Shown in pieces: positions 1 to 10,900 of a DNA stretch of 64,000 nucleotides; positions within the stretch are counted from its first letter, which is position 1, and every line of letters starts with the position of its first letter. The position numbers and the translations under genes are program-made. The notes beneath the pieces were generated by a model. That model searched no databases. It was not told the origin of the DNA and was given only the letters and a program-made list of their open reading frames with translations. The DNA comes from Lachnospiraceae bacterium GAM79 (GTDB lineage: Bacteria > Bacillota > Clostridia > Lachnospirales > Lachnospiraceae): positions 3,224,001 through 3,288,000 of the forward strand of contig AP018536.1 of the NCBI GenBank assembly GCA_003584705.1. Reading direction: 5' to 3'.

Positions 1-226
1 TAATATTTTAAGTCTGAAATTCACCGGTGACAACATTCTTTACGAGGAGGCTTTTATGGAGACTGTGTCCGGGGAGATCATCGAACCGCTCTCTGTGGAT
101 TCCTCCAAGGGTGTGATCAATTTTCCGTTTTTGTCCGAGGAAGCCAATATTTATGTCCCCGTCAAAAACGGTGAGACTCTCCACCTGCTTTTTACTCCCG
201 ATAATGTAACGGGCCTGGAACAATAA
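1..226 (+). CDS. C-terminal end of an unidentified protein (5' truncated by window edge)
   Basis: An open frame enters from the left edge (codons start at base 2) and ends at TAA 224-226, giving about 74 residues. The piece is soluble, with alternating acidic and hydrophobic residues and no membrane segment, and reads like the end of a beta-rich domain. I do not recognise the family. It lies 21 bases before the lipoprotein gene on the same strand and so probably belongs to the same pilus/secretion operon. An internal ATG at 56 has a GAGGAGG-like sequence before it, but the open frame runs on upstream, so I treat the CDS as partial. Confidence 0.6.
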   Translation, partial: NILSLKFTGDNILYEEAFMETVSGEIIEPLSVDSSKGVINFPFLSEEANIYVPVKNGETLHLLFTPDNVTGLEQ

Positions 227-247
227 CAACAGGATGTAACGATTTTT

Positions 248-1297
248 ATGCGGATGCCAAAATTATCTGCGCGACTGCGCATTTTGCTAATTACATATTC
301 CATGACAATCGGCTTATGTGCCTGCGGATCCGGCTCTGACAATCTGCCTGTGGATGCCCCCGTCGCAGACACTTACGGCGAACCATCACAATCCTCCGCA
401 GTTCCTTCTTCTGCGGATACGAATATCAGCTCTGCGGATGCCTCTTCTCCTGAAACGGAAGCCGTAACTGACGCAGAGCCTCTCCGGGATGCCACGCCTG
501 TCTGTCTTGTGCCCCGGGCCGACGGAACAGCAACAGCTTCCAATGATGTGGCTGTCATTGACTATTCTCATATGTCTGACGGCTATGTCTGTGCCAATTA
601 CACCGGCACCTGTCCCAAGGTCAAACTGCGCATTACCGGGCCGGATACCGTTGTCTATACTTACGATCTGCACGGTGGCGGCTATGAGACTTTCCCCTTG
701 TCTTCCGGAGACGGATATTATGACGTGACGATCTATGAAAATATCTCCGGTACCAATTATGCCACCTGCCTGTATGCAGACCTCGATGTACAGATTACGG
801 ATGCATTCAGCCCTTTTCTCTACCCCAACCAGTACGTGAATTTTACTGCGGACAGCAAAGTGGTAGCCAAGGGACAGGAACTTGCCGAGGGTGCTTCCTC
901 GGATCTGGAAGTGATCACCCGGATCTATGATTATATTACCCAGAATATTACTTACGACTACGACAAAGCCTCCGATCCTCCTACGGGCTATACCTCCGAT
1001 GTGGATGCCATTCTTGCTTCCGGCACCGGTATCTGTCTGGATTATGCCGCGGTAATGGCAAGCATGCTGCGAAGCCAGCGGATCCCGACCCGGCTGGAGG
1101 TCGGCTATGCCCAGGATGCCTACCATGCCTGGATCAGTGTCTACACCGATGATACCGGATGGCTGAACGGCATCATAGAATTTGACGGCAATGTCTGGAC
1201 CCTGGTGGATCCTACGTTCGGTGCCAACACGGATGACAAGACTCTGAAAAAGTTCATCGGTGACGGCAGTAATTATATCCTGCAGAAAATGTATTAG
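248..1297 (+). CDS. Transglutaminase-like domain lipoprotein
   Basis: 349 residues. The N-terminus has a short basic patch, a hydrophobic segment and a lipobox-like LCACG, so it is probably a lipoprotein anchored outside the membrane. Residues about 35-75 are a Ser/Ala/Pro/Glu-rich linker. The C-terminal half is a transglutaminase-like (papain fold) domain: a Cys in GICLDYA (C263), His in YHAW (H293) and Asp in LVDPTF (D321) form the expected Cys-His-Asp triad in the right order. In bacteria such domains act as cysteine proteases or amide-forming enzymes; the substrate here is unknown. It sits just upstream of a GspF-type gene, suggesting a role with the secreted or pilin-like proteins. ATG 254 is an alternative start. 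Confidence 0.85.
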   Translation: MRMPKLSARLRILLITYSMTIGLCACGSGSDNLPVDAPVADTYGEPSQSSAVPSSADTNISSADASSPETEAVTDAEPLRDATPVCLVPRADGTATASNDVAVIDYSHMSDGYVCANYTGTCPKVKLRITGPDTVVYTYDLHGGGYETFPLSSGDGYYDVTIYENISGTNYATCLYADLDVQITDAFSPFLYPNQYVNFTADSKVVAKGQELAEGASSDLEVITRIYDYITQNITYDYDKASDPPTGYTSDVDAILASGTGICLDYAAVMASMLRSQRIPTRLEVGYAQDAYHAWISVYTDDTGWLNGIIEFDGNVWTLVDPTFGANTDDKTLKKFIGDGSNYILQKMY

Positions 1298-1316
1298 TGA
1301 AAGGGAACAAAACGCC

Positions 1317-2369
1317 ATGAAGACCACAGAGAAAAAACTACTTTCTAATGAAGAGATCGCTTCTTTTTGCAGTCAGGCTGCCATGCTGTTTCAGGCAGGC
1401 ATTCCGCCCGTGGAGGGCATGGCCATCCTGCAAAGTGATGCCCAGTCTCCCGAAGGCAAGGCGATCTTCGAGGAGATCCTTACCGTATGCCGACAGGGAG
1501 AAAGCTTTCACAAAGCACTGGAAGCCACCAAGGTCTTCCCCGATTACTGCCTGCATATGATCGCTCTGGGTGAAGAATCCGGTAATCTCGATGTGTGTAT
1601 GAGCTCTCTGGCGGATTATTATGAAAAAGAGGATGCCATCGCAGGCAGTATCCGGGATGCTGTAACATATCCCTTTATCATGATCGCCATGATGGCCGCT
1701 GTCATCGTGGTACTGGTCAGCCGCGTCATGCCGATCTTCGAGCAGGTCTATATAGAGCTGGGCAGTGAGATGACCGGGTTTGCTGCATCACTTTTGCGTC
1801 TCGGCAACCATCTGAACCGGTATTCCTTTATTTTCGTAAGTATTCTGTGCATATTGTTGTTACTGTACCTTTTTGCTACCAGAACCCAGACCGGCAAACG
1901 TGTCACCGCCCGGTTCCTGAACTGGTTCCCCCTCACCAGACGTTTTTATGAAAGTGTGGCCTGCGAACGTTTTGCCAGCGGTATGGCACTGACCTTAAGC
2001 AGCGGTATGGATACCTATTCCAGCCTGGATATGGTGGCCGCTCTGGTAGGCAACGAGAAAATGAAACAGAAGATCCTGAGCTGTAAGGAAGCCATTAATG
2101 CCGGTGCCAATTTTGCCGAGGCTCTGACCGGTGCTGGCATTTTCAACCACCTGTATTCCCAGATGGTATCTGTCGGTTTTCGTAGCGGTAACGTAGATGT
2201 GGTTCTCAAAAAAATAGCGGATCGTTATGAGGAAAATACCAACCGCAGACTACAATCCATCATTGCCATTCTGGAGCCGACCCTTGTCATTATTCTGTCG
2301 GTGATCGTGGGCTTGATCCTGTTATCGGTCATCCTGCCTCTTATGGGTATTATGACCAGCATCGGATAG
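1317..2369 (+). CDS. Type II secretion system F family (GspF/PilC-like) inner membrane platform protein
   Basis: 350 residues with the duplicated GspF/PilC architecture: a cytoplasmic helical domain (about 15-130), a membrane segment near 140-160, a second cytoplasmic domain with the family-typical GMAL and GN.....F.EAL pattern, and a final strongly hydrophobic segment near the C-terminus. Such proteins sit in the cytoplasmic membrane and couple the GspE/PilB ATPase to pseudopilus assembly. Start 1317 is chosen over the longer frame at 1260 because AAAGGGA precedes it and MKTTEKK removes the overlap with the lipoprotein gene (stop 1297). Downstream genes are small prepilin-like proteins, which fits a pilus/secretion operon; the ATPase must lie outside the window. 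Confidence 0.85.
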   Translation: MKTTEKKLLSNEEIASFCSQAAMLFQAGIPPVEGMAILQSDAQSPEGKAIFEEILTVCRQGESFHKALEATKVFPDYCLHMIALGEESGNLDVCMSSLADYYEKEDAIAGSIRDAVTYPFIMIAMMAAVIVVLVSRVMPIFEQVYIELGSEMTGFAASLLRLGNHLNRYSFIFVSILCILLLLYLFATRTQTGKRVTARFLNWFPLTRRFYESVACERFASGMALTLSSGMDTYSSLDMVAALVGNEKMKQKILSCKEAINAGANFAEALTGAGIFNHLYSQMVSVGFRSGNVDVVLKKIADRYEENTNRRLQSIIAILEPTLVIILSVIVGLILLSVILPLMGIMTSIG

Positions 2370-2381
2370 GAGTACGATACT

Positions 2382-2720
2382 ATGAACCGTTTTGAGCAAA
2401 AAAGTATGTCCCTCGGGCGTAAGCTGATCTATTTACTTCCCATTCTGGCCTTTGTGATATTGTTTGTTCTTTTTCTGCGGGGCATCGGCTCCGTCGGTGA
2501 ATCTACTCTGAGCAAGCAGCAGGAAAGTCTGGAAACCGCATTGGAACACAGCATTTCCCAGTGCTATGCCGTAGAAGGCTGTTATCCTCCTTCTCTGGAA
2601 TATCTGGAGCAGCATTACGGACTGTTGTATGACGAGGACAGCTTCTTCATTGACTATGAATATTATGGCAGCAACCTTCTTCCGGAAGTCACTGTACTTC
2701 GCCGGACCGGTGCTCACTAA
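2382..2720 (+). CDS. Small single-pass membrane protein of the pilus/secretion operon
   Basis: 112 residues. A basic N-terminus with SLGRKLIY is followed by one long hydrophobic helix (about 15-35), then a short extracytoplasmic domain containing two Cys (C44 and C50 region, QCYAVEGCYPPSLEYL). The C-A/G-x-G-x-YP pattern after a helix resembles the globular start of pseudopilins, but a clear prepilin peptidase site (G followed by F and E at +5) is not visible. It lies 12 bases after the GspF-like gene. Probable pseudopilin-like or pilus accessory protein. Confidence 0.65.
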   Translation: MNRFEQKSMSLGRKLIYLLPILAFVILFVLFLRGIGSVGESTLSKQQESLETALEHSISQCYAVEGCYPPSLEYLEQHYGLLYDEDSFFIDYEYYGSNLLPEVTVLRRTGAH

Positions 2721-2735
2721 AGGAGTTTCTGACAT

Positions 2736-3251
2736 ATGAACAATAGAAATCATCAGAAGCAGGAAAAACATTTTATTGTGGATATCTTGTTCGTTCTGGC
2801 GTTGTTCGGTGTATTCGCTGTCTCCGCACTTGCCCTTGTTACCATCGGAGCAGATGTATACCAGCACACTGTAGAAGATATGGGCGTCAATTACGAAAGC
2901 CGGACGGCGGTGTCTTATATCATGGAAAAGGTGCGGCAGAACGATACCGCTGACAGTATTTTCCTGACCGATCTGGAAAATGTTCCGGCGCTCTGCATGC
3001 TTTCCGAAATTGACGAAGAAACCTACTGTACTTACCTCTATCTGTATGACGGACATTTAAAAGAACTTTTTATGCGGGAAGGAGCTTCTCTCGGCGGACA
3101 GGTATTGCCTGCCGGTACGGATATTATGGACTTGCAGGAGTTCTCCTTATCCTATGCGTCGGACGATCTGATCCGGATATTCCTGAGAACCGCCTCCGAA
3201 GAGGACCATACTTTTTATATCCACGTGCACTGTAATACTACCACAGAATAG
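2736..3251 (+). CDS. DUF4860-like membrane-anchored pseudopilin-type protein
   Basis: 171 residues. After a polar N-terminus there is one hydrophobic helix (about 15-42; ILFVLALFGVFAVSALALV), then an extracellular domain of roughly 125 residues. It resembles the family I know as DUF4860, found in Clostridia beside GspF-like and pseudopilin genes. That fits its place between two other single-pass proteins in this operon. The start is supported by AAAGGAG at 2719-2725. Molecular function is not established; minor pseudopilin is an inference from context. Confidence 0.65.
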   Translation: MNNRNHQKQEKHFIVDILFVLALFGVFAVSALALVTIGADVYQHTVEDMGVNYESRTAVSYIMEKVRQNDTADSIFLTDLENVPALCMLSEIDEETYCTYLYLYDGHLKELFMREGASLGGQVLPAGTDIMDLQEFSLSYASDDLIRIFLRTASEEDHTFYIHVHCNTTTE

Positions 3252-3281
3252 AAACCGAACAGAAAGGATTCCGAACTTATT

Positions 3282-3734
3282 ATGAAACATTCCAGATCCA
3301 GTTTATTTTTAATGGAAATGATCATAGCGATCCTGTTTTTTTCACTGGCCAGTGCCGTCTGTATCCAGTTGTTTGCTCGCTCACATCTTTTGAGCACACA
3401 GACGGTAAACCAGAATCATGCTGTCATTCAGGCACAGAATCTGGCAGAGTCCTATCTCTCTCTGGAGGGCAATGTGGCTGCCATGCAGGATTTGTTCTCC
3501 CCATCGGAGCTGACCGATGAAAACACTCTCCGCCTTGCCTTTGACAGCAGCTGGACTCTGTGCACTGCCGAAGATAACGCCGGCTTTTATGCAGAACTAA
3601 AAAGCACTCCGGCAGAAGAGACCGGAATCATGAAAGGCGAGATCACCGTCTATGATGTATCTACACCGGAATCTCCCATTTACACACTCTCTGTCATGCA
3701 TCACACCGCAGAAAGGAGGGGATCCCATGAATAA
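3282..3734 (+). CDS. Minor pseudopilin-like protein
   Basis: 150 residues. The N-terminus carries a prepilin-like stretch in which SLFLMEMIIAILFFSLAS gives a glutamate five residues into the hydrophobic helix, as in type IV prepilins (M-E-x-x-I-A-I pattern), although the usual Gly before the cleavage point is a Ser-Leu here. The remainder is a small globular domain. It overlaps the next gene by 8 bases, indicating translational coupling. Role inferred: minor pseudopilin of the type II secretion-like apparatus. Confidence 0.7.
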   Translation: MKHSRSSLFLMEMIIAILFFSLASAVCIQLFARSHLLSTQTVNQNHAVIQAQNLAESYLSLEGNVAAMQDLFSPSELTDENTLRLAFDSSWTLCTAEDNAGFYAELKSTPAEETGIMKGEITVYDVSTPESPIYTLSVMHHTAERRGSHE

Positions 3735-4143
3735 TTCCTCCAGAAAAAAACAATTCGGCATGAATATCGGATCCGCCTCGATCCTTCTGGTATTCGTGAT
3801 CCTCTGCCTGGTGTCTTTTGCCGTACTGTCCATCGTCAGTGCCAACGCTGATAGCAAACTCAGCGCCCGTGTGCTGGAACGTACCACCGCTTATTATGCC
3901 GCCTGCAATCAGGCAGAACAATCCCTGGCAGGTATGGATAAGACGTTGCAACGCATGTATTCATCCAGTGACAGCGAAGAAGCCTATTTTGTGGCGGTAG
4001 GTCACGGAAAATCTTACGTGATTCCAATCTCCGACTTACAGACCCTGCAGGTGACCATTGAGATCCTCTATCCGGAATCTGATGAAGATACCTTTTACCG
4101 GATCACTGCCTGGCAGGTTCTGAATACAGAAGAATTGCAATAA
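3727..4143 (+). CDS. Small single-pass membrane protein, last gene of the pseudopilus operon
   Basis: 138 residues. Start 3727 is chosen because GAAAGGAGG (3712-3720) sits at correct spacing; an upstream in-frame ATG at 3652 lies inside the previous gene. The N-terminus contains GMNIGSASILLVFVILCLVSFAVLS, a Gly-Ser boundary followed by one hydrophobic helix, then a helix-rich segment with several Tyr/Ala and a beta-rich C-terminus. The family is not recognised; helix-plus-small-domain layout and neighbours suggest a pseudopilin or pilus assembly accessory. A bidirectional terminator follows 15 bases later. Confidence 0.65.
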   Translation: MNNSSRKKQFGMNIGSASILLVFVILCLVSFAVLSIVSANADSKLSARVLERTTAYYAACNQAEQSLAGMDKTLQRMYSSSDSEEAYFVAVGHGKSYVIPISDLQTLQVTIEILYPESDEDTFYRITAWQVLNTEELQ

Positions 4144-4157
4144 TTGTTCCGATTCTA

Positions 4158-4190
4158 AAAGGCTCCCCGGGAAAATCCCGGAGAGCCTTT
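4158..4190. terminator. Bidirectional intrinsic terminator between pseudopilus operon and rpoC
   Basis: AAAGGCTC(C)CCGGGA pairs with TCCCGG(A)GAGCCTTT across an AAAA loop, with T-runs on both strands. It lies between two convergent transcription units. Confidence 0.85.
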
Positions 4191-4210
4191 CTTAATAAAG
4201 TCTTTTTATT

Positions 4211-7200
4211 TTACTGATTATCAGCGTCTGTTCCCACTTCCACAGTTTCTGCTTCTGTGTTCACATCTTCATTCAGTTCTGCACCTTCTGCATCCAGTTC
4301 GCTTCCGTCGCTCAGGTTCAGTTCTGCATCGTCACCGTACATATCACCACCGAAGTCAATGGTCTCTACGGCATCGGTGCTCAGTCTGGTATTGCGATAT
4401 CTCTTCATACCGGTTCCTACAGGAATCAGCTTACCGATGATAACGTTCTCCTTCAGACCGATCAGATTATCTACCTTACCCTTGATGGCAGCTTCTGTCA
4501 GGACCTTGGTGGTCTCCTGGAAGGATGCTGCAGACAGGAAGGACTCGGTTGCCAGTGCTGCCTTGGTAATACCCAGGATAATACGCTTACCTTCTGCAGG
4601 CTCCTTGCCTTCAGCGGTCAGCTTCTCGTTCATTTCTTCGAAATCCAGAACATCTACCAGAGTTCCGGGCAGGAACTCGGTATCGCCGTTATTCTCGATA
4701 CGAACCTTCTTCAGCATCTGACGTACCAGGACTTCGATATGCTTATCTGCGATATCTACACCCTGCAGACGATATACACGCTGTACTTCACGAAGCATGT
4801 AATCCTGTACGGCACGAATACCCTTGATCTTCAACAGATCGTGAGGGTTTACACTACCTTCGGTCAGTTCATCACCGGCCTCCAGTACCTGGCCGTCGAT
4901 AACCTTGATACGGGAACCGTAAGGAATCAGATATGCCTTGGATTCACCGGTCTCTTCGTTGGTAATTACCACTTCACGCTTCTTCTTGGTATCACGGATC
5001 TCAGCCTTGCCGCCAAATTCAGCAATGATTGCAAGTCCCTTAGGCTTTCTGGCCTCGAACAACTCCTCGACACGGGGAAGACCCTGAGTGATATCGTCAC
5101 CTGCGACACCACCACTGTGGAAGGTTCTCATGGTCAGCTGGGTACCGGGCTCACCGATAGACTGTGCAGCGATGATACCAACTGCTTCACCTACCTGCAC
5201 GGCTTCACCGGTTGCCATGTTGGCACCGTAACATTTTGCACAGATACCAACGTGTGAACGGCAGGTCAGGATCGTACGGATCTTCACTTCCTCAATGGGC
5301 TCACCCTGTGCATTGACACCAACACTTAAGATCTTGGCAGCACGGCTGGGGGTGATCATGTGGTTGTGCTTAACGATCAACTGTCCGTCTTTATCATAAA
5401 TATCCTCGCAGGAATATCTTCCTGTGATTCTGTCTTTCAGGCCTTCAATGGTCTCTTTGCCATCCATGAATGCCTTGACTACCATACCAGGGATCTCAGC
5501 CTGACCCTCACAGCAGTCTACTTCACGGATAGAAAGTTCCTGAGATACGTCAACCATTCGTCTGGTCAGATAACCGGAGTCTGCGGTACGCAGAGCGGTA
5601 TCGGACATACCCTTTCGTGCACCATGTGCGGACATGAAGTATTCCAGTACGTCCAGACCTTCACGGAAGTTTGACTTAATGGGCAGCTCGATGGTTCTAC
5701 CTGTAGTATCAGCCATCAGTCCACGCATACCTGCCAGCTGTTTGATCTGCTGACTGGAACCACGCGCACCGGAGTCTGCCATCATGAAAATGTTGTTGTA
5801 TTTATCCAGACCGGACAGCAGTACGTCGGTCAGCTCTTTATCGGTCTCGTTCCAAGTCTCTACAACGGCACGATAACGCTCTTCCTCGGTGATCAGACCA
5901 CGTCTGAAGTTGCTTGCGATCTTGTCTACGGTAGCCTGTGCAGCTGCCAGCATTTCACCCTTCTTCTCAGGGACGGTCATATCGGAAATGGATACGGTCA
6001 TAGCAGCTCTGGTAGAGTACTTGTAACCGATAGCCTTAACATCATCCAGTACCTCTGCGGTCTTGGATGCTCCGTGGGTATTGATGACCTTCTCCAGGAT
6101 CTGCTTCAACTGCTTCTTGCCTACGTGGAAGTCTACTTCCAGCTTCAGGAAGTTCTCGGGATCGCTTCTGTCTACGAATCCCAGATCCTGAGGCAGGATC
6201 TCATTGAAGATGAAACGTCCCAGAGTGGACTCTACCGTACCGGTAATGGTCTCGCCCTCTGCATTTACCTTGTGCATACGCACATGGATGCGGGAATGTA
6301 AGGTCAGCGCCTGGTTCTCATATGCCAGGATTGCTTCGTTTACGCTCTTGAAATACTTACCTTCGCCGATCGCACCGGGTCTCTCCTGGGTCAGATAGTA
6401 GATACCAAGTACCATATCCTGGGAAGGAACGGCTACGGGTCCACCATCGGAAGGCTTCAGTAAGTTGTTGGGAGACAGCAGCAGGAAACGACACTCTGCC
6501 TGTGCCTCCTGGGACAGAGGAAGATGTACAGCCATCTGGTCTCCATCGAAGTCCGCGTTGAATGCGGTACATACCAGGGGATGCAGCTTGATTGCCTTAC
6601 CTTCTACCAGGATCGGCTCAAATGCCTGAATGCCCAGTCTGTGCAGTGTCGGCGCACGGTTCAGCATAACAGGATGTTCCTTGATAACCTCTTCCAGCAC
6701 ATCCCATACCTGTGTATCCAGCTTTTCTACCAGCTTCTTCGCATTCTTGATGTTCTGGCTGATTCCCTTGGCTACCAGTTCTTTCATTACGAAAGGCTTG
6801 AACAGTTCGATTGCCATTTCCTTCGGCAGACCACACTGATAGATCTTCAGTTCCGGTCCAACGACGATAACGGAACGTCCGGAGTAATCTACACGCTTAC
6901 CTAACAGGTTCTGGCGGAAACGACCGGTCTTACCCTTTAACATATCGGACAGAGACTTCAGTGCTCTGTTACCGGGGCCGGTAACAGGACGTCCGCGTCT
7001 GCCGTTATCGATCAGAGCATCTACCGCTTCCTGCAGCATTCTCTTCTCGTTACGAACAATGATATCAGGAGCACCAAGCTCTAACAGTCTCTTCAGACGG
7101 TTATTACGGTTGATGATCCTTCTGTACAGATCATTCAGATCGGAGGTAGCAAAACGTCCGCCATCCAGCTGTACCATAGGACGCAGATCGGGAGGAATGA

Positions 7201-7921
7201 CAGGAACCACATCCATGATCATCCACTCCGGCTTATTACCGGACTCACGGAAAGCTTCTACAACTTCCAGTCTCTTAATGATACGTGCACGCTTCTGACC
7301 GGAGGACTCCTTCAGACCGGTCTTCAGCTCTACTGCCTCTTTTTCCAGGTCAATGGCCTGCAGCAGCTCTTTGATAGCCTCTGCACCCATGCCTACACGG
7401 AACTTGTTGCCCCAGGTCTCTCTTGCATCCTGATATTCCTTCTCGGACAGCACTGCCTTGTATTCAAGGTTCGTGGTTCCCGGATCCAGAACGATATAGG
7501 AAGCGAAGTACAGAACCTTCTCCAGGATTCTGGGAGACAGATCCAGGATCAGGCCCATACGGCTGGGGATACCTTTGAAATACCAGATATGGGATACGGG
7601 AGCTGCAAGCTCGATATGTCCCATACGCTCTCTACGTACGCTGGCTTTGGTAACTTCTACACCACAACGGTCGCAGACAACGCCCTTATATCTGATCTTT
7701 TTATATTTACCGCAATGACATTCCCAGTCTTTGCTGGGTCCAAAGATTCTCTCACAGAACAGACCGTCTCTTTCGGGCTTCAGTGTTCTATAGTTGATCG
7801 TCTCAGGCTTTAATACCTCACCATGGGACCACTCCCGGATTTTCTCCGGGGAAGCTAATCCAATCTTGATGGCATCAAATGTCATAGGCTGATAGGTTGT
7901 TTCATTTTTTGTTTCTGACAT
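4211..7921 (-). CDS. rpoC: DNA-directed RNA polymerase subunit beta'
   Basis: 1236 residues. The N-terminal zinc-binding motif ([20 protein letters not shown]), the catalytic Mg-binding [10 protein letters not shown] near residue 457, the bridge helix/trigger loop region ([19 protein letters not shown], then [16 protein letters not shown]) and the C-terminal clamp region are all present. Full length for a Firmicutes beta' without the large proteobacterial insert. The tail after about residue 1195 is strongly acidic. The frame extends to a GTG at 7930, but ATG 7921 has AAGGGAG eight bases upstream whereas the GTG abuts that SD, so I chose 7921. Follows rpoB by 27 bases and ends in the shared terminator. 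Confidence 0.97.
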   Translation of the reverse strand: MSETKNETTYQPMTFDAIKIGLASPEKIREWSHGEVLKPETINYRTLKPERDGLFCERIFGPSKDWECHCGKYKKIRYKGVVCDRCGVEVTKASVRRERMGHIELAAPVSHIWYFKGIPSRMGLILDLSPRILEKVLYFASYIVLDPGTTNLEYKAVLSEKEYQDARETWGNKFRVGMGAEAIKELLQAIDLEKEAVELKTGLKESSGQKRARIIKRLEVVEAFRESGNKPEWMIMDVVPVIPPDLRPMVQLDGGRFATSDLNDLYRRIINRNNRLKRLLELGAPDIIVRNEKRMLQEAVDALIDNGRRGRPVTGPGNRALKSLSDMLKGKTGRFRQNLLGKRVDYSGRSVIVVGPELKIYQCGLPKEMAIELFKPFVMKELVAKGISQNIKNAKKLVEKLDTQVWDVLEEVIKEHPVMLNRAPTLHRLGIQAFEPILVEGKAIKLHPLVCTAFNADFDGDQMAVHLPLSQEAQAECRFLLLSPNNLLKPSDGGPVAVPSQDMVLGIYYLTQERPGAIGEGKYFKSVNEAILAYENQALTLHSRIHVRMHKVNAEGETITGTVESTLGRFIFNEILPQDLGFVDRSDPENFLKLEVDFHVGKKQLKQILEKVINTHGASKTAEVLDDVKAIGYKYSTRAAMTVSISDMTVPEKKGEMLAAAQATVDKIASNFRRGLITEEERYRAVVETWNETDKELTDVLLSGLDKYNNIFMMADSGARGSSQQIKQLAGMRGLMADTTGRTIELPIKSNFREGLDVLEYFMSAHGARKGMSDTALRTADSGYLTRRMVDVSQELSIREVDCCEGQAEIPGMVVKAFMDGKETIEGLKDRITGRYSCEDIYDKDGQLIVKHNHMITPSRAAKILSVGVNAQGEPIEEVKIRTILTCRSHVGICAKCYGANMATGEAVQVGEAVGIIAAQSIGEPGTQLTMRTFHSGGVAGDDITQGLPRVEELFEARKPKGLAIIAEFGGKAEIRDTKKKREVVITNEETGESKAYLIPYGSRIKVIDGQVLEAGDELTEGSVNPHDLLKIKGIRAVQDYMLREVQRVYRLQGVDIADKHIEVLVRQMLKKVRIENNGDTEFLPGTLVDVLDFEEMNEKLTAEGKEPAEGKRIILGITKAALATESFLSAASFQETTKVLTEAAIKGKVDNLIGLKENVIIGKLIPVGTGMKRYRNTRLSTDAVETIDFGGDMYGDDAELNLSDGSELDAEGAELNEDVNTEAETVEVGTDADNQ

Positions 7922-7948
7922 TAATGGCACTCCCTTCTATACAAAGCA

Positions 7949-10900
7949 TTAAAATTCATCATCACTGCCGTCAAAGCTATCATCGGTGTAATCATCGTCA
8001 ACGTAATCGTCGTCCTCAGAGTTCACCAGCTCACCATTGTCATCAAATTCCTGTGACTGATAGCCCATCTCGCCAAGGGAGCTCTTGTCGTAATCGTCAT
8101 CGTACTTACGATCACCTTCCATCTCATAACGGTAATCGGTATCGCCGTAATCGACAGTCTCCATGATCTCAACCTCGGTCTGATCCTCACGCAGCACTCT
8201 GACATCCAGACCCAGTGCCTGCAGTTCCTTTAACAGAACCTTGAAGGACTCGGGGATACCGGGCTCAGGGATATTGTCTCCCTTGATGATTGCTTCGTAA
8301 GTCTTCACACGTCCGATCACATCATCGGACTTCACAGTCAGAATCTCCTGCAGGGTGTAGGATGCGCCATACGCCTCCAGAGCCCATACTTCCATCTCTC
8401 CGAAACGCTGGCCGCCGAACTGGGCTTTACCACCCAGAGGCTGCTGTGTTACCAGGGAGTACGGTCCGGTAGAACGCGCATGGATCTTATCATCTACCAG
8501 ATGATGCAGTTTCAGGTAATGCATGTGTCCGATCGTTACAGGGCCATCAAAGTATTCACCGGTTCTACCGTCACGAAGACGTACCTTACCGTCTCTGGAA
8601 ATGGGAACACCCTTCCATACTCCTCTGTGATCTCTGTTCTCAGACAGATACTGCATAACCTCAGGAAGAAGCTCTTCACCATGCTTGCTGGTAAAGGTCT
8701 CTCCTGCCCAAGGCTTACCGTCTGCGGTAGTTTCCTGTCCCTTTTCTTTCCACTCTGCACTTTCTGCATCGTCGAAAGGAAGGTTTACATAATCGTTGGC
8801 AAGATCCAACGTATCCATAATATCTTTCTCGTTCGCACCATCGAAGACAGGTGTTGCCACATTGAATCCCAGAGCCTTGGCAGCCAAGGAAAGGTGGATC
8901 TCCAGGACCTGTCCGATATTCATACGGGAAGGCACGCCCAGAGGGTTCAGCACGATGTCCAAAGGACGTCCGTTGGGCAGATAAGGCATATCTTCTACAG
9001 GAAGCACGCGGGAAACGACACCCTTGTTACCATGACGACCTGCCATCTTATCGCCTACGGAGATTTTTCTCTTCTGTGCGATATAAATGCGGACTGCCTG
9101 ATTTACTCCGGGTGCCAGCTCATCGCTGTTCTCACGGGTAAATACCTTGGCATCCACTACAATACCATATTCGCCATGAGGTACCTTTAAGGAGGTATCT
9201 CTTACTTCTCTTGCCTTCTCACCGAAGATGGCACGCAGCAGTCTCTCTTCTGCGGTCAGTTCAGTCTCTCCCTTAGGAGTAACCTTACCTACCAGAATAT
9301 CACCGGCACGAACCTCTGCGCCGATACGAATGATACCTCTGTCATCCAGATCCTTCAGTGCATCGTCACCGACACCGGGAACATCACGGGTGATCTCTTC
9401 CGGTCCCAGCTTGGTGTCACGGGCTTCTGCCTCATACTCCTCGATATGAACGGAAGTATAAACATCGTCACGTACCAGTCTCTCACTTAACAGAACCGCA
9501 TCCTCGTAGTTGTAACCTTCCCAGGTCATGAAACCGATCAGAGGGTTCTTACCCAGTGCCAGCTCACCCTGAGAGGTGGAAGGACCGTCTGCAATGACCT
9601 GACCTGCCGCTACATGGTCACCCTTGAATACGATAGGCTTCTGGTTGTAGCAGTTGGACTGGTTACTGCGGGAGAACTTGGTCAGATGGATCTCTGCCTT
9701 TTCTCCGTCATCATAAGCAATGCGAATGATCTTGGAAGATACATAGGTAATGGTTCCGGGCTTCTTGGCCACTACGCAGACACCGGAGTCAACCGCTGTC
9801 TTTACTTCCATACCGGTACCAACCACAGGAGCCTCAGTGCTTAACAGAGGCACAGCCTGACGCTGCATGTTGGATCCCATCAGCGCACGGTTCGCATCAT
9901 CGTTCTGCAGGAAAGGAATCAGTGCAGTAGCCACAGAGAATACCATTCTCGGGGATACATCCATGTAATCAAACATTTCCTTAGGATATTCCTGTGTCTC
10001 ATCCAGATAACGTCCGGAAACAGATTTTCTCACGAAATGTCCCTCTGCATCCAGTGCTTCGTTTGCCTGTGCCACATGGTAATTATCCTCTTCGTCCGCA
10101 GTCATGTAGACTACTTCATCGGTAACGCGGGGGTTCTTAGGATCGGACTTGTCGATCTTGCGATAAGGAGCCTCTACAAAACCATATTCATTAATTCTTG
10201 CATAGCTTGCAAGAGAGTTGATCAGACCGATGTTAGGACCTTCGGGTGTCTCGATAGGGCACATTCTTCCATAATGGGAGTAATGTACATCTCGAACCTC
10301 GAATCCGGCACGGTCTCTGGACAGACCGCCGGGGCCCAGTGCAGACAGACGTCTCTTGTGGGTCAGCTCACCCAGAGGGTTATTCTGATCCATGAACTGA
10401 GACAGCTGGGAAGATCCGAAGAACTCCTTCACTGCAGCGGTTACAGGCTTGATATTGATCAGAGACTGGGGAGAAATATCCTCAGCATCATGTGTTGTCA
10501 TACGCTCACGTACCACTCTCTCCATTCTGGACAGACCGATACGATACTGGTTCTGCAGCAGCTCACCTACTGCGCGGATACGTCTGTTGCCCAGATGGTC
10601 GATATCATCATCGTTGCCCAGGCCATACTCCAGATGCATATTATAGTTGATGGAAGCCAGGATATCTTCCTTGGTAATATGCTTGGGTACCAGTTCATGT
10701 ACGTTCTTCTTGATTGCTTCTGCCAGCTTCTCGGGATCATCGCCGAACTCTTCCAGGATCTGGGCCAGAACCGGATAGTATACCAGTTCATGGATACCGA
10801 AATCCTTGGGATTGCAATCTACATAGTGGGTCAGATCTACCATCAGATTAGACAGTACTTTTACAGTTCTCTCTTCGGTCTGGATATATACGAAGGGAAC

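Noticed and set aside
386..1327. 313-codon minus-strand frame opposite the transglutaminase gene
   Set aside because: Shadow frame; the plus-strand protein has a lipobox and a catalytic triad.
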